Origin: Phycisphaeraceae bacterium
GTDB lineage: Bacteria; Planctomycetota; Phycisphaerae; Phycisphaerales; Phycisphaeraceae
Assembly (NCBI GenBank): GCA_020850375.1
Contig: JADZET010000267.1
Location: 1 to 12,724, forward strand
Direction: 5' to 3'
Length of the DNA: 12,724 bases
Part shown: positions 6,341 to 12,664 of the stretch, in pieces
How the letters are laid out: each line of letters starts with the position of its first letter
Position numbering within the stretch: the first letter of the stretch is position 1
Position numbers and translations under genes: made by a program
The notes under the pieces: generated by a model
Told to the model about the DNA's origin: nothing
What the model saw: only the letters and a program-made list of their open reading frames with translations
Databases searched by the model: none

Positions 6341-7261
6341 ATGACCCCCTACGTCGATATCAAAGTCAACGGCTTCGCCGGCGTCGACTTCAACGCCGAC
6401 GACCTCACCCCGGAATCCCTCCACCGCGCCTGCCAAGCCCTCGAGCAAGACGGCGCCGCCGCCATCCTCGCCACCATCATCACCGACCACCTCGACCTCA
6501 TGTCCCGCCGCCTCCGCCGCCTGACCGACCTCCGCGCCAAGGACCCCCTCGCCCAGCGCCTCATCGCCGGCCTGCACATCGAAGGCCCCTTCATCAACGA
6601 ATCCCCCGGCTACCGCGGCGCCCATCCCGCCGACGCCATCCACCCCGCCAGCCCCTCCGAAATGTCCCAACTCCTCGACGCCGCCGGGGGCCTGACCAAA
6701 CTCGTCACCCTCGCCCCCGAGCGCGACGCCAATCTGCAAGTCACCAAGCTCCTCATCAACCAATCCATCACCGTCTCCGCCGGCCACTCCAGCGCCACCC
6801 TCGACCAGCTCGACGCCGCGATCGACGCCGGCCTATCCATGTGGACCCACCTCGGCAACGGCTGCCCCAAGACCCTCGACCGCCACGACAACGTGATCGA
6901 GCGCGCCCTCTCCCGCCACCACCGCCTCTGGCTCTGCTTCATCGCCGACGGCGTCCACATCCCCTTCTTCGCCCTCAAGAACTACCTCGAAATCGCCGCC
7001 CCGCGCGCCATCGTCGTCAGCGACGCCATCACCGCCGCCACCCTCGGCCCAGGCCGCCACCGCATCGGCCGCTGGACCATCGACGTCGACGAAAACCTCG
7101 CCGCCTGGGCCCCCGACAAATCCCACCTCGTCGGCTCCGCCATGCCCCTCTCCCGCGGCCGCCAAAACCTCCACCAACACCTCCACCTCGACGACTCCAT
7201 CATCACCCGCCTCACCACCACCAACCCCCTCACCGCCGTCAACCTCCTGCCCGTCCTCTAA
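6341..7261 (+). CDS. nagA: N-acetylglucosamine-6-phosphate deacetylase (NagA-like, short form)
   Basis: It would remove the acetyl group from GlcNAc-6-phosphate, supplying NagB. Amidohydrolase-barrel features are in order: DIKVNGFAGVDFN (6-18), GLHIEGPFI (77-85, metal ligand E81), SAGHSSATL (146-154, H149), MWTHLGNG (167-174, H170), FIADGVHI (200-207, H206) and VVSDAI (225-230, catalytic D228). At 306 residues it lacks the N-terminal beta-sandwich strands and the C-terminal strands that normally close the second domain; the usual length is about 380. The catalytic set is intact, so this looks like a compact family version rather than a broken gene. The ATG is 43 bases after nagB, with a stable hairpin between. 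The region before the ATG in this frame shows no NagA-like sequence, so the short start is real. Confidence 0.88.
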   Translation: MTPYVDIKVNGFAGVDFNADDLTPESLHRACQALEQDGAAAILATIITDHLDLMSRRLRRLTDLRAKDPLAQRLIAGLHIEGPFINESPGYRGAHPADAIHPASPSEMSQLLDAAGGLTKLVTLAPERDANLQVTKLLINQSITVSAGHSSATLDQLDAAIDAGLSMWTHLGNGCPKTLDRHDNVIERALSRHHRLWLCFIADGVHIPFFALKNYLEIAAPRAIVVSDAITAATLGPGRHRIGRWTIDVDENLAAWAPDKSHLVGSAMPLSRGRQNLHQHLHLDDSIITRLTTTNPLTAVNLLPVL

Positions 7262-7299
7262 CATCCCTGACATACGCCTCGTCACTTCTCTTCAACGTC

Positions 7300-8625
7300 A
7301 TGCCCCACGACCCACCCCATCGTCTCGTCCACTTCCTGATCCTCTCGCGCTGCCGCGTGCGTGAGCACTACGCCCCCAAGCTCCGCCAATGCCTCGACGC
7401 GCTAACGCCCACCACCCTCTGGCAACTCCCCCCCGGCAACGCCGGCCGTCCCATCGGCTCAATCATCCTCCACCTCCTCGAGCACCTCCACCGCCATACC
7501 CTCTGGATCCAGACTCGCTCACGCATCGCCTCCGCTGTCCAACTCCAGGACCACTTCCCCGCCACCGATGAATCACCCACCGCCCTGGCTGAACGAGCCA
7601 GCCACGTCATCACTGCATGGTCGAACGCGATGACGAACCTGGAGAACCTACTGCGCCGCGGCGAGCCGTGGCCCCCTGACGTCCCCACCTTCGACGCCGT
7701 CTACCACCTCGTCGAGCACGTCTCATACCACCTCGGCCAGGTCGTCGTCCTGACCGCCAAGACCACCGGCCACGAATTCTCCTTCTGCCAGCGCGGCCTC
7801 AACGAGGCCAGTCTGGCAACGACGGTTCAGGCTGAATTAACCTCCCCTCAACCACCGCCCTCCTCAACACCCGCCACCAACGCCCAGGACTTCTACGCCC
7901 GCCTCGCGCCGATGTATCACCTGATCTACCCCGACTGGGAGCTGAGCATCCAGCGCCAGGCCCACGCTCTCGACTCCCTGATCCGGGAAACCTGGCCCGA
8001 TTCGACTCGACAGCTCCTCGACGTCTCCTGCGGCATCGGAACCCAGGCCATCGGACTCGCCCAGCTCGGCTATGAAGTAACCGCCTCGGATCTTTCTCCC
8101 GAAGAAGTCGAACGTGCCCGGCACGAAGCCGCCCGCCGCAACGTCATGATCGACTTCTCCGTCGCCGACATGCGCCAGTGCTTCACCCACCATGCCCGGC
8201 AATTCGACGTGGTCATCTCCTGCGACAATTCCATCGCCCACCTGCTGACCGACAGCGACATCCTCCAGGCCTTCAAACAGTTCGCCCAATGCACCCGTCC
8301 GGGCGGCGGTTGCCTTCTCAGCGTCAGGGACTACGAGAAGGAGGACCTCTCCCGCCAGCAGATAAAACCCTACGGCCTGCGCGACCAGGACGGCGCCCGC
8401 TGGCTGCTCTGGCAGGTGTGGGACCCCCACGGCCCGATCTACGACACCACCCTCTACCTGCTCGAAGACCGCGGTGCCGGCGAATGCCGGACGCATGCCT
8501 TCCGCTCGACCTGCCATGCCGTGAAGATTTCCAGTCTGATCGACCTGATGAGCCAAGCCGGGTTCAAGAACGTCCACCGCGTGGACAACAAGTTCTTTCA
8601 GCCGATCATCATTGGGATCAAGTGA
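7300..8625 (+). CDS. DinB-like domain fused to a class I SAM-dependent methyltransferase
   Basis: The 441-residue protein has two domains joined by a Pro/Ser/Thr-rich linker (about 178-195). Residues 1-170 form a DinB/YfiT-type four-helix bundle with the metal-binding His pattern: SIILHLLEHLHRH (54-66, likely H58 or H62) and EHVSYHLGQ (139-147, H140 and H144). Many DinB relatives are thiol-dependent transferases. Residues 196-441 form a Rossmann methyltransferase: LLDVSCGIGTQAIGLA (239-254, SAM-binding motif I), VTASDLSPEEVERAR (260-274), DFSVADM (285-291) and FDVVISCDNSIAHLL (302-316). The substrate is unknown. The frame is open far upstream inside nagA, but similarity starts at the ATG at 7300. 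No Shine-Dalgarno sequence is seen. The fusion suggests both activities act on one substrate, possibly a low-molecular-weight thiol or an amine. Confidence 0.85.
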   Translation: MPHDPPHRLVHFLILSRCRVREHYAPKLRQCLDALTPTTLWQLPPGNAGRPIGSIILHLLEHLHRHTLWIQTRSRIASAVQLQDHFPATDESPTALAERASHVITAWSNAMTNLENLLRRGEPWPPDVPTFDAVYHLVEHVSYHLGQVVVLTAKTTGHEFSFCQRGLNEASLATTVQAELTSPQPPPSSTPATNAQDFYARLAPMYHLIYPDWELSIQRQAHALDSLIRETWPDSTRQLLDVSCGIGTQAIGLAQLGYEVTASDLSPEEVERARHEAARRNVMIDFSVADMRQCFTHHARQFDVVISCDNSIAHLLTDSDILQAFKQFAQCTRPGGGCLLSVRDYEKEDLSRQQIKPYGLRDQDGARWLLWQVWDPHGPIYDTTLYLLEDRGAGECRTHAFRSTCHAVKISSLIDLMSQAGFKNVHRVDNKFFQPIIIGIK

Positions 8626-8639
8626 ATCCGGAGGAGCAT

Positions 8640-8681
8640 GGGTGCCATGCAGCGTCCCGAAGGGCGCTGCGTGTGTCACCC
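8640..8681. repeat. Imperfect palindrome before the D-aminopeptidase gene
   Basis: GCAGCG (8649-8654) pairs with CGCTGC (8665-8670), with an inner CCC-GAA-GGG tip and one bulged T. An outer GGGTG / CACCC pair (8640-8644, 8677-8681) closes the structure. It looks like a REP-type intergenic hairpin and begins just after a GGAGG (8630-8634). Confidence 0.5.
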
Positions 8682-8703
8682 CCAACCCCTACCCCCCCAC
8701 CCC

Positions 8704-9528
8704 ATGATCATCTTCCTCATGACCGACATGGAAGGCCTCGCCGGCATCGACCACTGGGACCAGTGCTACCACCCCGACGACGCCTCCCCTGTGTATCAAT
8801 ACGGCCGCGAGCAGCTCACCGCCGACGTCAACGCCGCCGTCGCCGGCTGCTTCGACGCCGGCGCCACCGAGGTCCGCGTCCTCGACGGCCACGGCCGCAA
8901 CCAGAACCGCGGCTTCATCCCGGAAAAACTCGACCCCCGTGTCACCCGCGTCTGGATCGCCCAGGAAAACCCCCGCCGATTCGAGGGCCTCGACGCCTCC
9001 GTCACCGCCGTCGCCATCGTCGGCCAGCACGCCATGGCCGGCACCCTGCACGCCTTCCTCGACCACACCCAATGCCCCAAGGAGATCTGCCGCTACCTCA
9101 TTAGCGGCCAAGAGCACGGCGAGATGAGCCAGCTCGCCCTCTACGCCGGCTCATTCCACCGCCCCCTCATCTACGCCTCCGGCGACGACGCCCTCTGCGC
9201 CGAAGCCCATCGCCTCTTCCCCCACGTGCTGACCACCCCCACCAAGCACAGCCGCTCCTGGTCCACCTGCGACCTCTACCCCCCGGAAGTAGTGCGCCAG
9301 AACATCCGCCAAGACATCGCCCGCGCCCTAACCACGTCAAACCGCCCCCCCGCCTGGCAACCCAAGCCCCCCTACACCATCGAAATCGAATTCGCCTGGA
9401 CCGAACTCGCCGACCGCTTCGCGGACATCCCCTACGTCCAGCGCCCCCACCCCCGCTCCATCCGCTGGCAAATCCACGACTCCAAGGACATCTTCACCTG
9501 GCCATCACCCCACTGGCAGCCAACGTAA
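8704..9528 (+). CDS. DppA-type zinc D-aminopeptidase (M55 family)
   Basis: It would release D-amino acids such as D-Ala from short peptides, for example from peptidoglycan turnover. From the ATG at 8704 the protein has 274 residues, the same as Bacillus subtilis DppA. The N-terminal metal pair falls exactly at D8 and E10 (FLMTDMEGLAG). Other ligand candidates are H63 (LDGHGRN), H109 (VGQHAMAGT) and E137 or E140 (SGQEHGEMSQ). Earlier in-frame ATGs at 8638 and 8647 exist, and GGAGG lies at 8630-8634. They would add about 20 residues read from a palindrome, with poor spacing (3 and 12 bases). The 8704 start fits the family better but lacks its own Shine-Dalgarno sequence. The C-terminus (about 225-274) shows the expected beta strands, TIEIEFAWTELADR. 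Position downstream of nagB/nagA suggests a role in cell-wall fragment recycling. Confidence 0.9.
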   Translation: MIIFLMTDMEGLAGIDHWDQCYHPDDASPVYQYGREQLTADVNAAVAGCFDAGATEVRVLDGHGRNQNRGFIPEKLDPRVTRVWIAQENPRRFEGLDASVTAVAIVGQHAMAGTLHAFLDHTQCPKEICRYLISGQEHGEMSQLALYAGSFHRPLIYASGDDALCAEAHRLFPHVLTTPTKHSRSWSTCDLYPPEVVRQNIRQDIARALTTSNRPPAWQPKPPYTIEIEFAWTELADRFADIPYVQRPHPRSIRWQIHDSKDIFTWPSPHWQPT

Positions 9529-9593
9529 TGATCGCGCACTCTATCATCGCCATTCCTTCATTCAATTATTGTCCGTCCCGCTGCGGAATTGTC
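9529..9593. other. Intergenic stretch between dppA-like gene and the duplicated PH tail
   Basis: This short AT-richer stretch holds no gene, and no clear terminator hairpin is seen between the two convergent units. Confidence 0.4.
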
Positions 9594-9662
9594 TCACCGA
9601 TACCGATTCATCGTCTGCACGACTAACCGATGCACCGACAGCGTCTGAGCCGTCCTCAGCCA
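9594..9662 (-). pseudogene. Remnant of the 3' end of a PH-domain (bPH2) gene
   Basis: Read on the - strand, this gives W-6x-LSVHRLVVQTMNRYR and then TGA at 9596-9594. The intact PH gene ends W-6x-LEVHRVVVQTLNRYR with a stop, so W, L, VHR, VVQT, NRYR and the stop position all match, with the same spacing. The similarity fades upstream of the Trp. It is a displaced or leftover gene end, separated from the intact copy by the toxin-antitoxin island. Confidence 0.75.
9596..9643. repeat. Left copy of 48-bp direct repeat flanking the toxin-antitoxin island
   Basis: It matches 11277-11324 at 42 of 48 positions, including an unbroken ACCGATACCGATTCA at the start. Both copies are gene 3' ends in the same orientation. 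Confidence 0.85.
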
Positions 9663-9719
9663 CTGACCGTCCCCAACTCCATCACTCACCAGGCCTTCCT
9701 CCAATCAAGCGCATCCGTG

Positions 9720-10742
9720 CTACGGCATCTCAACCGACAGGGTCCGAGCTTTCGCGTAACTAATCAACTGCTTCTGTGGAGTATCCTTCCAAGCATCTTC
9801 TCTGTGAGATCGATCACTCACTTGTGACGGAGTGTCCCCCCCAAGCTGATCTCGCACAGACTCAAGGATTCGGAGCTCTTCTTCACCAAGAATATCCGCC
9901 AACTCATCGGCTTTCGGACCTGCACTAAACTCCTCGCCCACATTGCCGTTCTGATACATCTTCTCGTTGACCACGACCAAGTCTTGTATTTCCATCAGGC
10001 CCCGCAGCACCCCGAAGTCTGCTGGCACAGGGCCATGAGGCATGGCACGATACATCGTGCCAGTCAATGAAACACTGCTGGTCTTATAGGCTAAAAAATC
10101 GCTGTAGAACAGCAGTTTGTAGAGCTTGGTCTGGGTCAGCACGGACACGCACTTGCTGAACCACACCACAATGGCCGCGTAACGCTCGAAACTGAATGCC
10201 CGGAACCCATTGAACTCGGACAGCTCACGCCCCCCAGATTCTTCGAGCTCAAATTCCCATCGGCGCTCATTCAGCGGAGAAGTCGCCTGACTCAGCGCAT
10301 CCTCAATCGCTTTCCGTTGGCGACGGGTTAACAGATGTCCACGCCGAGGCAGGGCATCCCGCATATGCCCAGCATCACCAAACGCCCGAATCAACTCGTC
10401 CTCTTTCTGCTGCTGCAACGATCCTCGCTCATACCGATTAATCGTGGCCTGGCTCATCCCCAAGAGCGAGGCAAACGCAACCTGACTGAGACCCCACCGC
10501 TCGCGAATCCCCGCAATTTCCTCCGAAGTCAACAGCCCGTGCTTCTTTCGGTAAGCCTCGTAGACCTTCTCGATCGGATCACCAAAAGAAGCCTCAACCA
10601 TCGACTCGCCGCACACGGGGCAGACCCACGCCGGTACATCGAGCGCGATTTTCTCGCCCCGAACATCGTAAGTCTCCTGGCGAACCTCTCTCTGACAATC
10701 CCGGTCAACTTCACATCGCGGACAAAACATCGTCATTCCCAT
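9720..10742 (-). CDS. Antitoxin: MqsA-like zinc domain, HTH and Panacea (SocA/DUF4065) domain
   Basis: The 340-residue protein has three parts. First is an MqsA-like zinc module with C7-P-R-C10 and C41-P-V-C44. Second is an XRE/MqsA-type helix-turn-helix, LSQVAFASLLGMSQATINRY (85-104), for operator binding. Third is a Panacea/SocA-like domain around LTQTKLYKLLFYSDF (202-216) and MYRAMPHGPVP (230-240), ending with SHREDAW (312-318). Panacea domains are known as neutralising domains paired with many unrelated toxins. The toxin gene lies immediately upstream. The start is best placed at the ATG at 10742, whose A is the last base of the toxin TGA (TGATG). GGAGG at 10753-10749 (- strand) is 6 bases away. 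A GTG at 10745 is possible but only 3 bases from it. Coupled translation and autorepression are inferred. Base composition is lower in GC than the flanks. Confidence 0.9.
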   Translation of the reverse strand: MGMTMFCPRCEVDRDCQREVRQETYDVRGEKIALDVPAWVCPVCGESMVEASFGDPIEKVYEAYRKKHGLLTSEEIAGIRERWGLSQVAFASLLGMSQATINRYERGSLQQQKEDELIRAFGDAGHMRDALPRRGHLLTRRQRKAIEDALSQATSPLNERRWEFELEESGGRELSEFNGFRAFSFERYAAIVVWFSKCVSVLTQTKLYKLLFYSDFLAYKTSSVSLTGTMYRAMPHGPVPADFGVLRGLMEIQDLVVVNEKMYQNGNVGEEFSAGPKADELADILGEEELRILESVRDQLGGDTPSQVSDRSHREDAWKDTPQKQLISYAKARTLSVEMP

Positions 10743-11107
10743 CACTCACCTCCCCTTAGTGGATACCGCATACGGTGATCAGCACGATGGAACGACCAGA
10801 CAACACCACGCGGCAATCCTTCTTTCTCCGGTAGGGTCAACCTCAACTTGATGTACACCTCCACACCCTCAAGGTCATCGCCGAAGACCCATACTTCCTT
10901 GGTCGAATCCGTGTCATCCGAACTCGGACCTGACGAATAATTCGCCGGCGTCAGGGAGCAGATGATTTCAAGCGCCACCTTCTCAGTGCAGTTCAAATCA
11001 ATCAGGTCTTGGGTCGTTCGCGGGCGTGAAACAAAGCTGCACCGGCCGTATTCGACCGCCACCTTGAAACTCGCCAAAAATTCCGCCACGGCCCGCCATG
11101 TAGGCAC
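10742..11107 (-). CDS. MqsR-like toxin of a type II toxin-antitoxin pair
   Basis: The 121-residue protein resembles small proteins annotated as MqsR-family toxins next to such antitoxins. Seen in order are an N-terminal helix (VAEFLASFKVAV, 7-18), LIDLNCTEKVALEIICSLT (35-53), YSSGPSSDD (57-65), EVWVFGDDLEGVEVYIKLRL (71-90) and a closing strand SFHRADHRMRYPL (105-117). MqsR has a RelE-like fold and cuts mRNA at GCU in the E. coli case; RNA cleavage here is inferred. The start is GTG at 11107, because an in-frame TGA (11119-11117) blocks anything further upstream. The ribosome site is weak, while the antitoxin downstream has a strong one, which would favour antitoxin excess. The toxin comes first, as in mqsRA. 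It overlaps the antitoxin start at the TGATG. Confidence 0.8.
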   Translation of the reverse strand: MPTWRAVAEFLASFKVAVEYGRCSFVSRPRTTQDLIDLNCTEKVALEIICSLTPANYSSGPSSDDTDSTKEVWVFGDDLEGVEVYIKLRLTLPEKEGLPRGVVWSFHRADHRMRYPLRGGE

Positions 11108-11140
11108 GTCCCTGCCTCACTTCCTCCCCTTTCATCGGTT

Positions 11141-11168
11141 ATTCTATCGCACAACATAGATTTTTCAA
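11141..11168 (-). promoter_or_regulatory. Promoter of the toxin-antitoxin operon
   Basis: On the - strand, TTGAAA (11168-11163) and TAGAAT (11146-11141) are 16 bp apart, a close match to the sigma70 consensus. The GTG of the toxin lies 33 bases downstream of the -10 box. This is the best promoter in the window. Confidence 0.7.
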
Positions 11169-11174
11169 CCACAA

Positions 11175-11258
11175 AACCTAACAATTACCTAAAATAGCGA
11201 CTTACGATGTAGGTTTTTATGCCGTCTAACCCAAGAAAGCCTAAAAATATCGTAAGTC
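11175..11258. promoter_or_regulatory. Operator-like array upstream of the toxin-antitoxin promoter
   Basis: ACCTAA occurs at 11176-11181 and 11187-11192, exactly 11 bp apart (one helical turn), with an inverted partner TAGGTT at 11210-11215. A perfect 10-bp inverted repeat, GACTTACGAT (11199-11208) / ATCGTAAGTC (11249-11258), overlaps this. MqsA of E. coli binds ACCT...AGGT palindromes, so these are candidate sites for the antitoxin's helix-turn-helix. The region is strongly AT-rich and holds no gene. Confidence 0.5.
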
Positions 11259-11274
11259 ATTAATATGAAATATT

Positions 11275-12024
11275 TTACCGATACCGATTCAACGTCTGCA
11301 CCACCACCCGATGCACCTCCAGCGGCCGCCCCACCATCTCCCACGCCGCCTCGATAAACGCCGTCCCCGACGTCGCAAACGCGATCGTCCCGAGCCCCAC
11401 GAGCCTCTCCCGCAGCGAAAACAGCGTCGAAGTATGCTGCACGTTCTTCAGCGGCGTCTCAAAAACATCGATCCGCAAAACCCCCTTGACCCGGATCACC
11501 CGCCGATCCGTCAGCACATACACGCGACTCAACCACTCGAGAAACTGCCAGAACAGCCGCAGCGTAAGCAGCAGCGTCGTCAGGATCACCGCATCCGTCC
11601 CCGTCAGCGGGATCGGCGCCCGCTGCGCCACCCAGTAAAGCCCCACCCCCGCCAGCGCGATCAAGCTCAGGCTCTTAAGCGGCCCGAGCAGGATGAACCA
11701 AGGGCTCGGCTTAAGCAGCAGCACGATGATCTCCCCCGGCTGGATCAATTCCGCCGGCAGCAGCACCTGCGCCTGCCCCGCCGTGATCCCCCCCGGCGAA
11801 GGACAAGAAGGCTCCGCCCGATACACCCCCCCACCCCCCTCCTCCAAGCCGGGGCGCAAGCCCCGGGTCACCCCCCCCGAAATCGCCCCCACCCCCGGAA
11901 GTGTTCCCGGAAGTGACCCCGGAAGTGACCCCCCAAGCCCCCCCGCGCACGCCGCCCCCGCCTCAGGCCTCGCCGCCTTGTGCGCCTCCCCGCCCGCCAA
12001 CCTCGTCCTCGCATCACCGCCCAT
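11275..12024 (-). CDS. Membrane protein with bacterial PH domain (bPH2/YdbT type)
   Basis: The 249-residue frame has a low-complexity N-terminus (1-85) with GSLPGSLPGTLPG and GGGG tracts. It continues with a short lead-in (86-105), two likely membrane helices (about 107-133 and 143-165), and a PH domain from YVLTDRRVIRVKGVLR (169-184) through FETPLKNVQHT (188-198) and GTIAFATSG (212-220) to the end. The hydrophobic hairpin plus 'LTDRR' strand is typical of this family; its function is mostly unknown. The ATG at 12024 overlaps the hpt stop by 11 bases, suggesting coupled translation. The first 85 residues are read from GC-rich repeats and a REP-like hairpin, so the true start could be a later in-frame GTG near residue 87. 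The 3' end is duplicated beyond the toxin-antitoxin island. Confidence 0.75.
   Translation of the reverse strand: MGGDARTRLAGGEAHKAARPEAGAACAGGLGGSLPGSLPGTLPGVGAISGGVTRGLRPGLEEGGGGVYRAEPSCPSPGGITAGQAQVLLPAELIQPGEIIVLLLKPSPWFILLGPLKSLSLIALAGVGLYWVAQRAPIPLTGTDAVILTTLLLTLRLFWQFLEWLSRVYVLTDRRVIRVKGVLRIDVFETPLKNVQHTSTLFSLRERLVGLGTIAFATSGTAFIEAAWEMVGRPLEVHRVVVQTLNRYR
11277..11324. repeat. Right copy of 48-bp direct repeat flanking the toxin-antitoxin island
   Basis: This is the 3' end of the intact PH-domain gene and matches 9596-9643 at 42 of 48 positions. The AT-rich DNA begins exactly at its left edge. Confidence 0.85.
11846..11870. repeat. REP-like hairpin inside the PH-gene reading frame
   Basis: CCGGGGC (11849-11855) and GCCCCGG (11860-11866) form a perfect 7-bp stem around GCAA, framed by AAG and GTCA. 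It is closely like the copy at 12665-12690 and, by framing, the one at 6301-6330. It encodes part of the low-complexity N-terminus (about residues 52-60). Confidence 0.6.
11895..11930. repeat. 12-bp tandem repeat, three copies
   Basis: CCGGAAGTGTTC, CCGGAAGTGACC and CCGGAAGTGACC follow each other without gaps. Read on the - strand they give the GSLPGSLPGTLP tract of the PH protein. Being a multiple of three, they keep the frame open. Confidence 0.85.
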
Positions 12025-12610
12025 GCGTCACCGCCGCCCCCGACTGTCCCGCCCCCCGAATCACCGCCGGCTTAAGCGTCACGATGTCCGGCAGGTTCCT
12101 GTAGTAATCGTTGTAATCCAACCCATACCCCACCACAAACGCATCCGGGATATCAAACCCCACGTAATCCACCGCAAACGCCCGCGCCTCCGCCCGATCC
12201 TTCCGCAGCAGCACGCAAGTCCGAATCGACGCCGCGCCTCGCCCCGCCAGCGTCTCCTTCGCCAGCCGTAGCGTCCTTCCCGAATCCAAAATGTCATCCA
12301 CCACCAGCACATGCGCCCCCTCGAAGCTCGCCGGCAGGTTCGTCAATTCCTCCACCACCTGCGCCCCCCTGCTCTCCGTCCCCACATACGACCGCAGCGC
12401 CATCATCCGCAGCCGCAGCCGCAGCGGCAGCCGCCTCACCAGGTCCGCCACAAAGATCAAGCTCCCCGTCAGGATCGGCACCAGCGTCAGATCGACATCC
12501 CCCCCGGAAGCTCCCCCCGGCAAGTCCGCCACGATCGCCTCCGCCACCTCCCCCACCCGCCGGGCGATGGCCTGCCGATCCAGCAAAACCGCCTGCACAT
12601 CCTCTTCCAT
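12014..12610 (-). CDS. hpt: Hypoxanthine phosphoribosyltransferase
   Basis: It salvages hypoxanthine (and often guanine) to IMP/GMP using PRPP in the cytosol. The 198-residue protein shows the family motifs: LTGSLIFVADL (47-57), ALRSY (71-75), the PRPP loop VLVVDDILDSGRTL (101-114), LLRK (134-137) and the base-binding end FVVGYGLDYNDYYRNLPDI (158-176). A short Gly-rich insertion, PGGASGG (31-37), sits where family members go directly into the first beta strand. It is encoded by a CCCCCCGGAAG tract of the kind seen in hisD. The tail after DIVTL is about 20 residues long and overlaps the next gene's start. The sequence upstream has TACACT (12622-12617) 6 bases before the ATG, a possible -10 box, but no Shine-Dalgarno sequence. 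Confidence 0.95.
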   Translation of the reverse strand: MEEDVQAVLLDRQAIARRVGEVAEAIVADLPGGASGGDVDLTLVPILTGSLIFVADLVRRLPLRLRLRMMALRSYVGTESRGAQVVEELTNLPASFEGAHVLVVDDILDSGRTLRLAKETLAGRGAASIRTCVLLRKDRAEARAFAVDYVGFDIPDAFVVGYGLDYNDYYRNLPDIVTLKPAVIRGAGQSGAAVTHGR

Positions 12611-12664
12611 AACCCCAGTGTACCGAGCTGCGCCAGACCAGTTGCCCCCGCCCCACGGGCCCCC

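Noticed and set aside
5476..6342. 288-codon - strand frame opposite nagB
   Set aside because: It is a Gly/Val/Glu-rich antisense shadow caused by C-rich third positions of nagB; no motif and no start signal.
6841..7299. N-terminal extension of the DinB-methyltransferase frame into nagA
   Set aside because: The sequence is Arg/Pro/His low complexity, the out-of-frame reading of nagA. Family similarity begins at the ATG at 7300.
8178..9104. 308-codon + strand frame overlapping the methyltransferase and D-aminopeptidase
   Set aside because: It is Arg/Pro-rich shadow sequence spanning two well-supported genes in another frame.
10335..10778. 147-codon + strand frame opposite the antitoxin
   Set aside because: It is antisense to a protein with clear zinc, HTH and Panacea motifs and shows no motif of its own.
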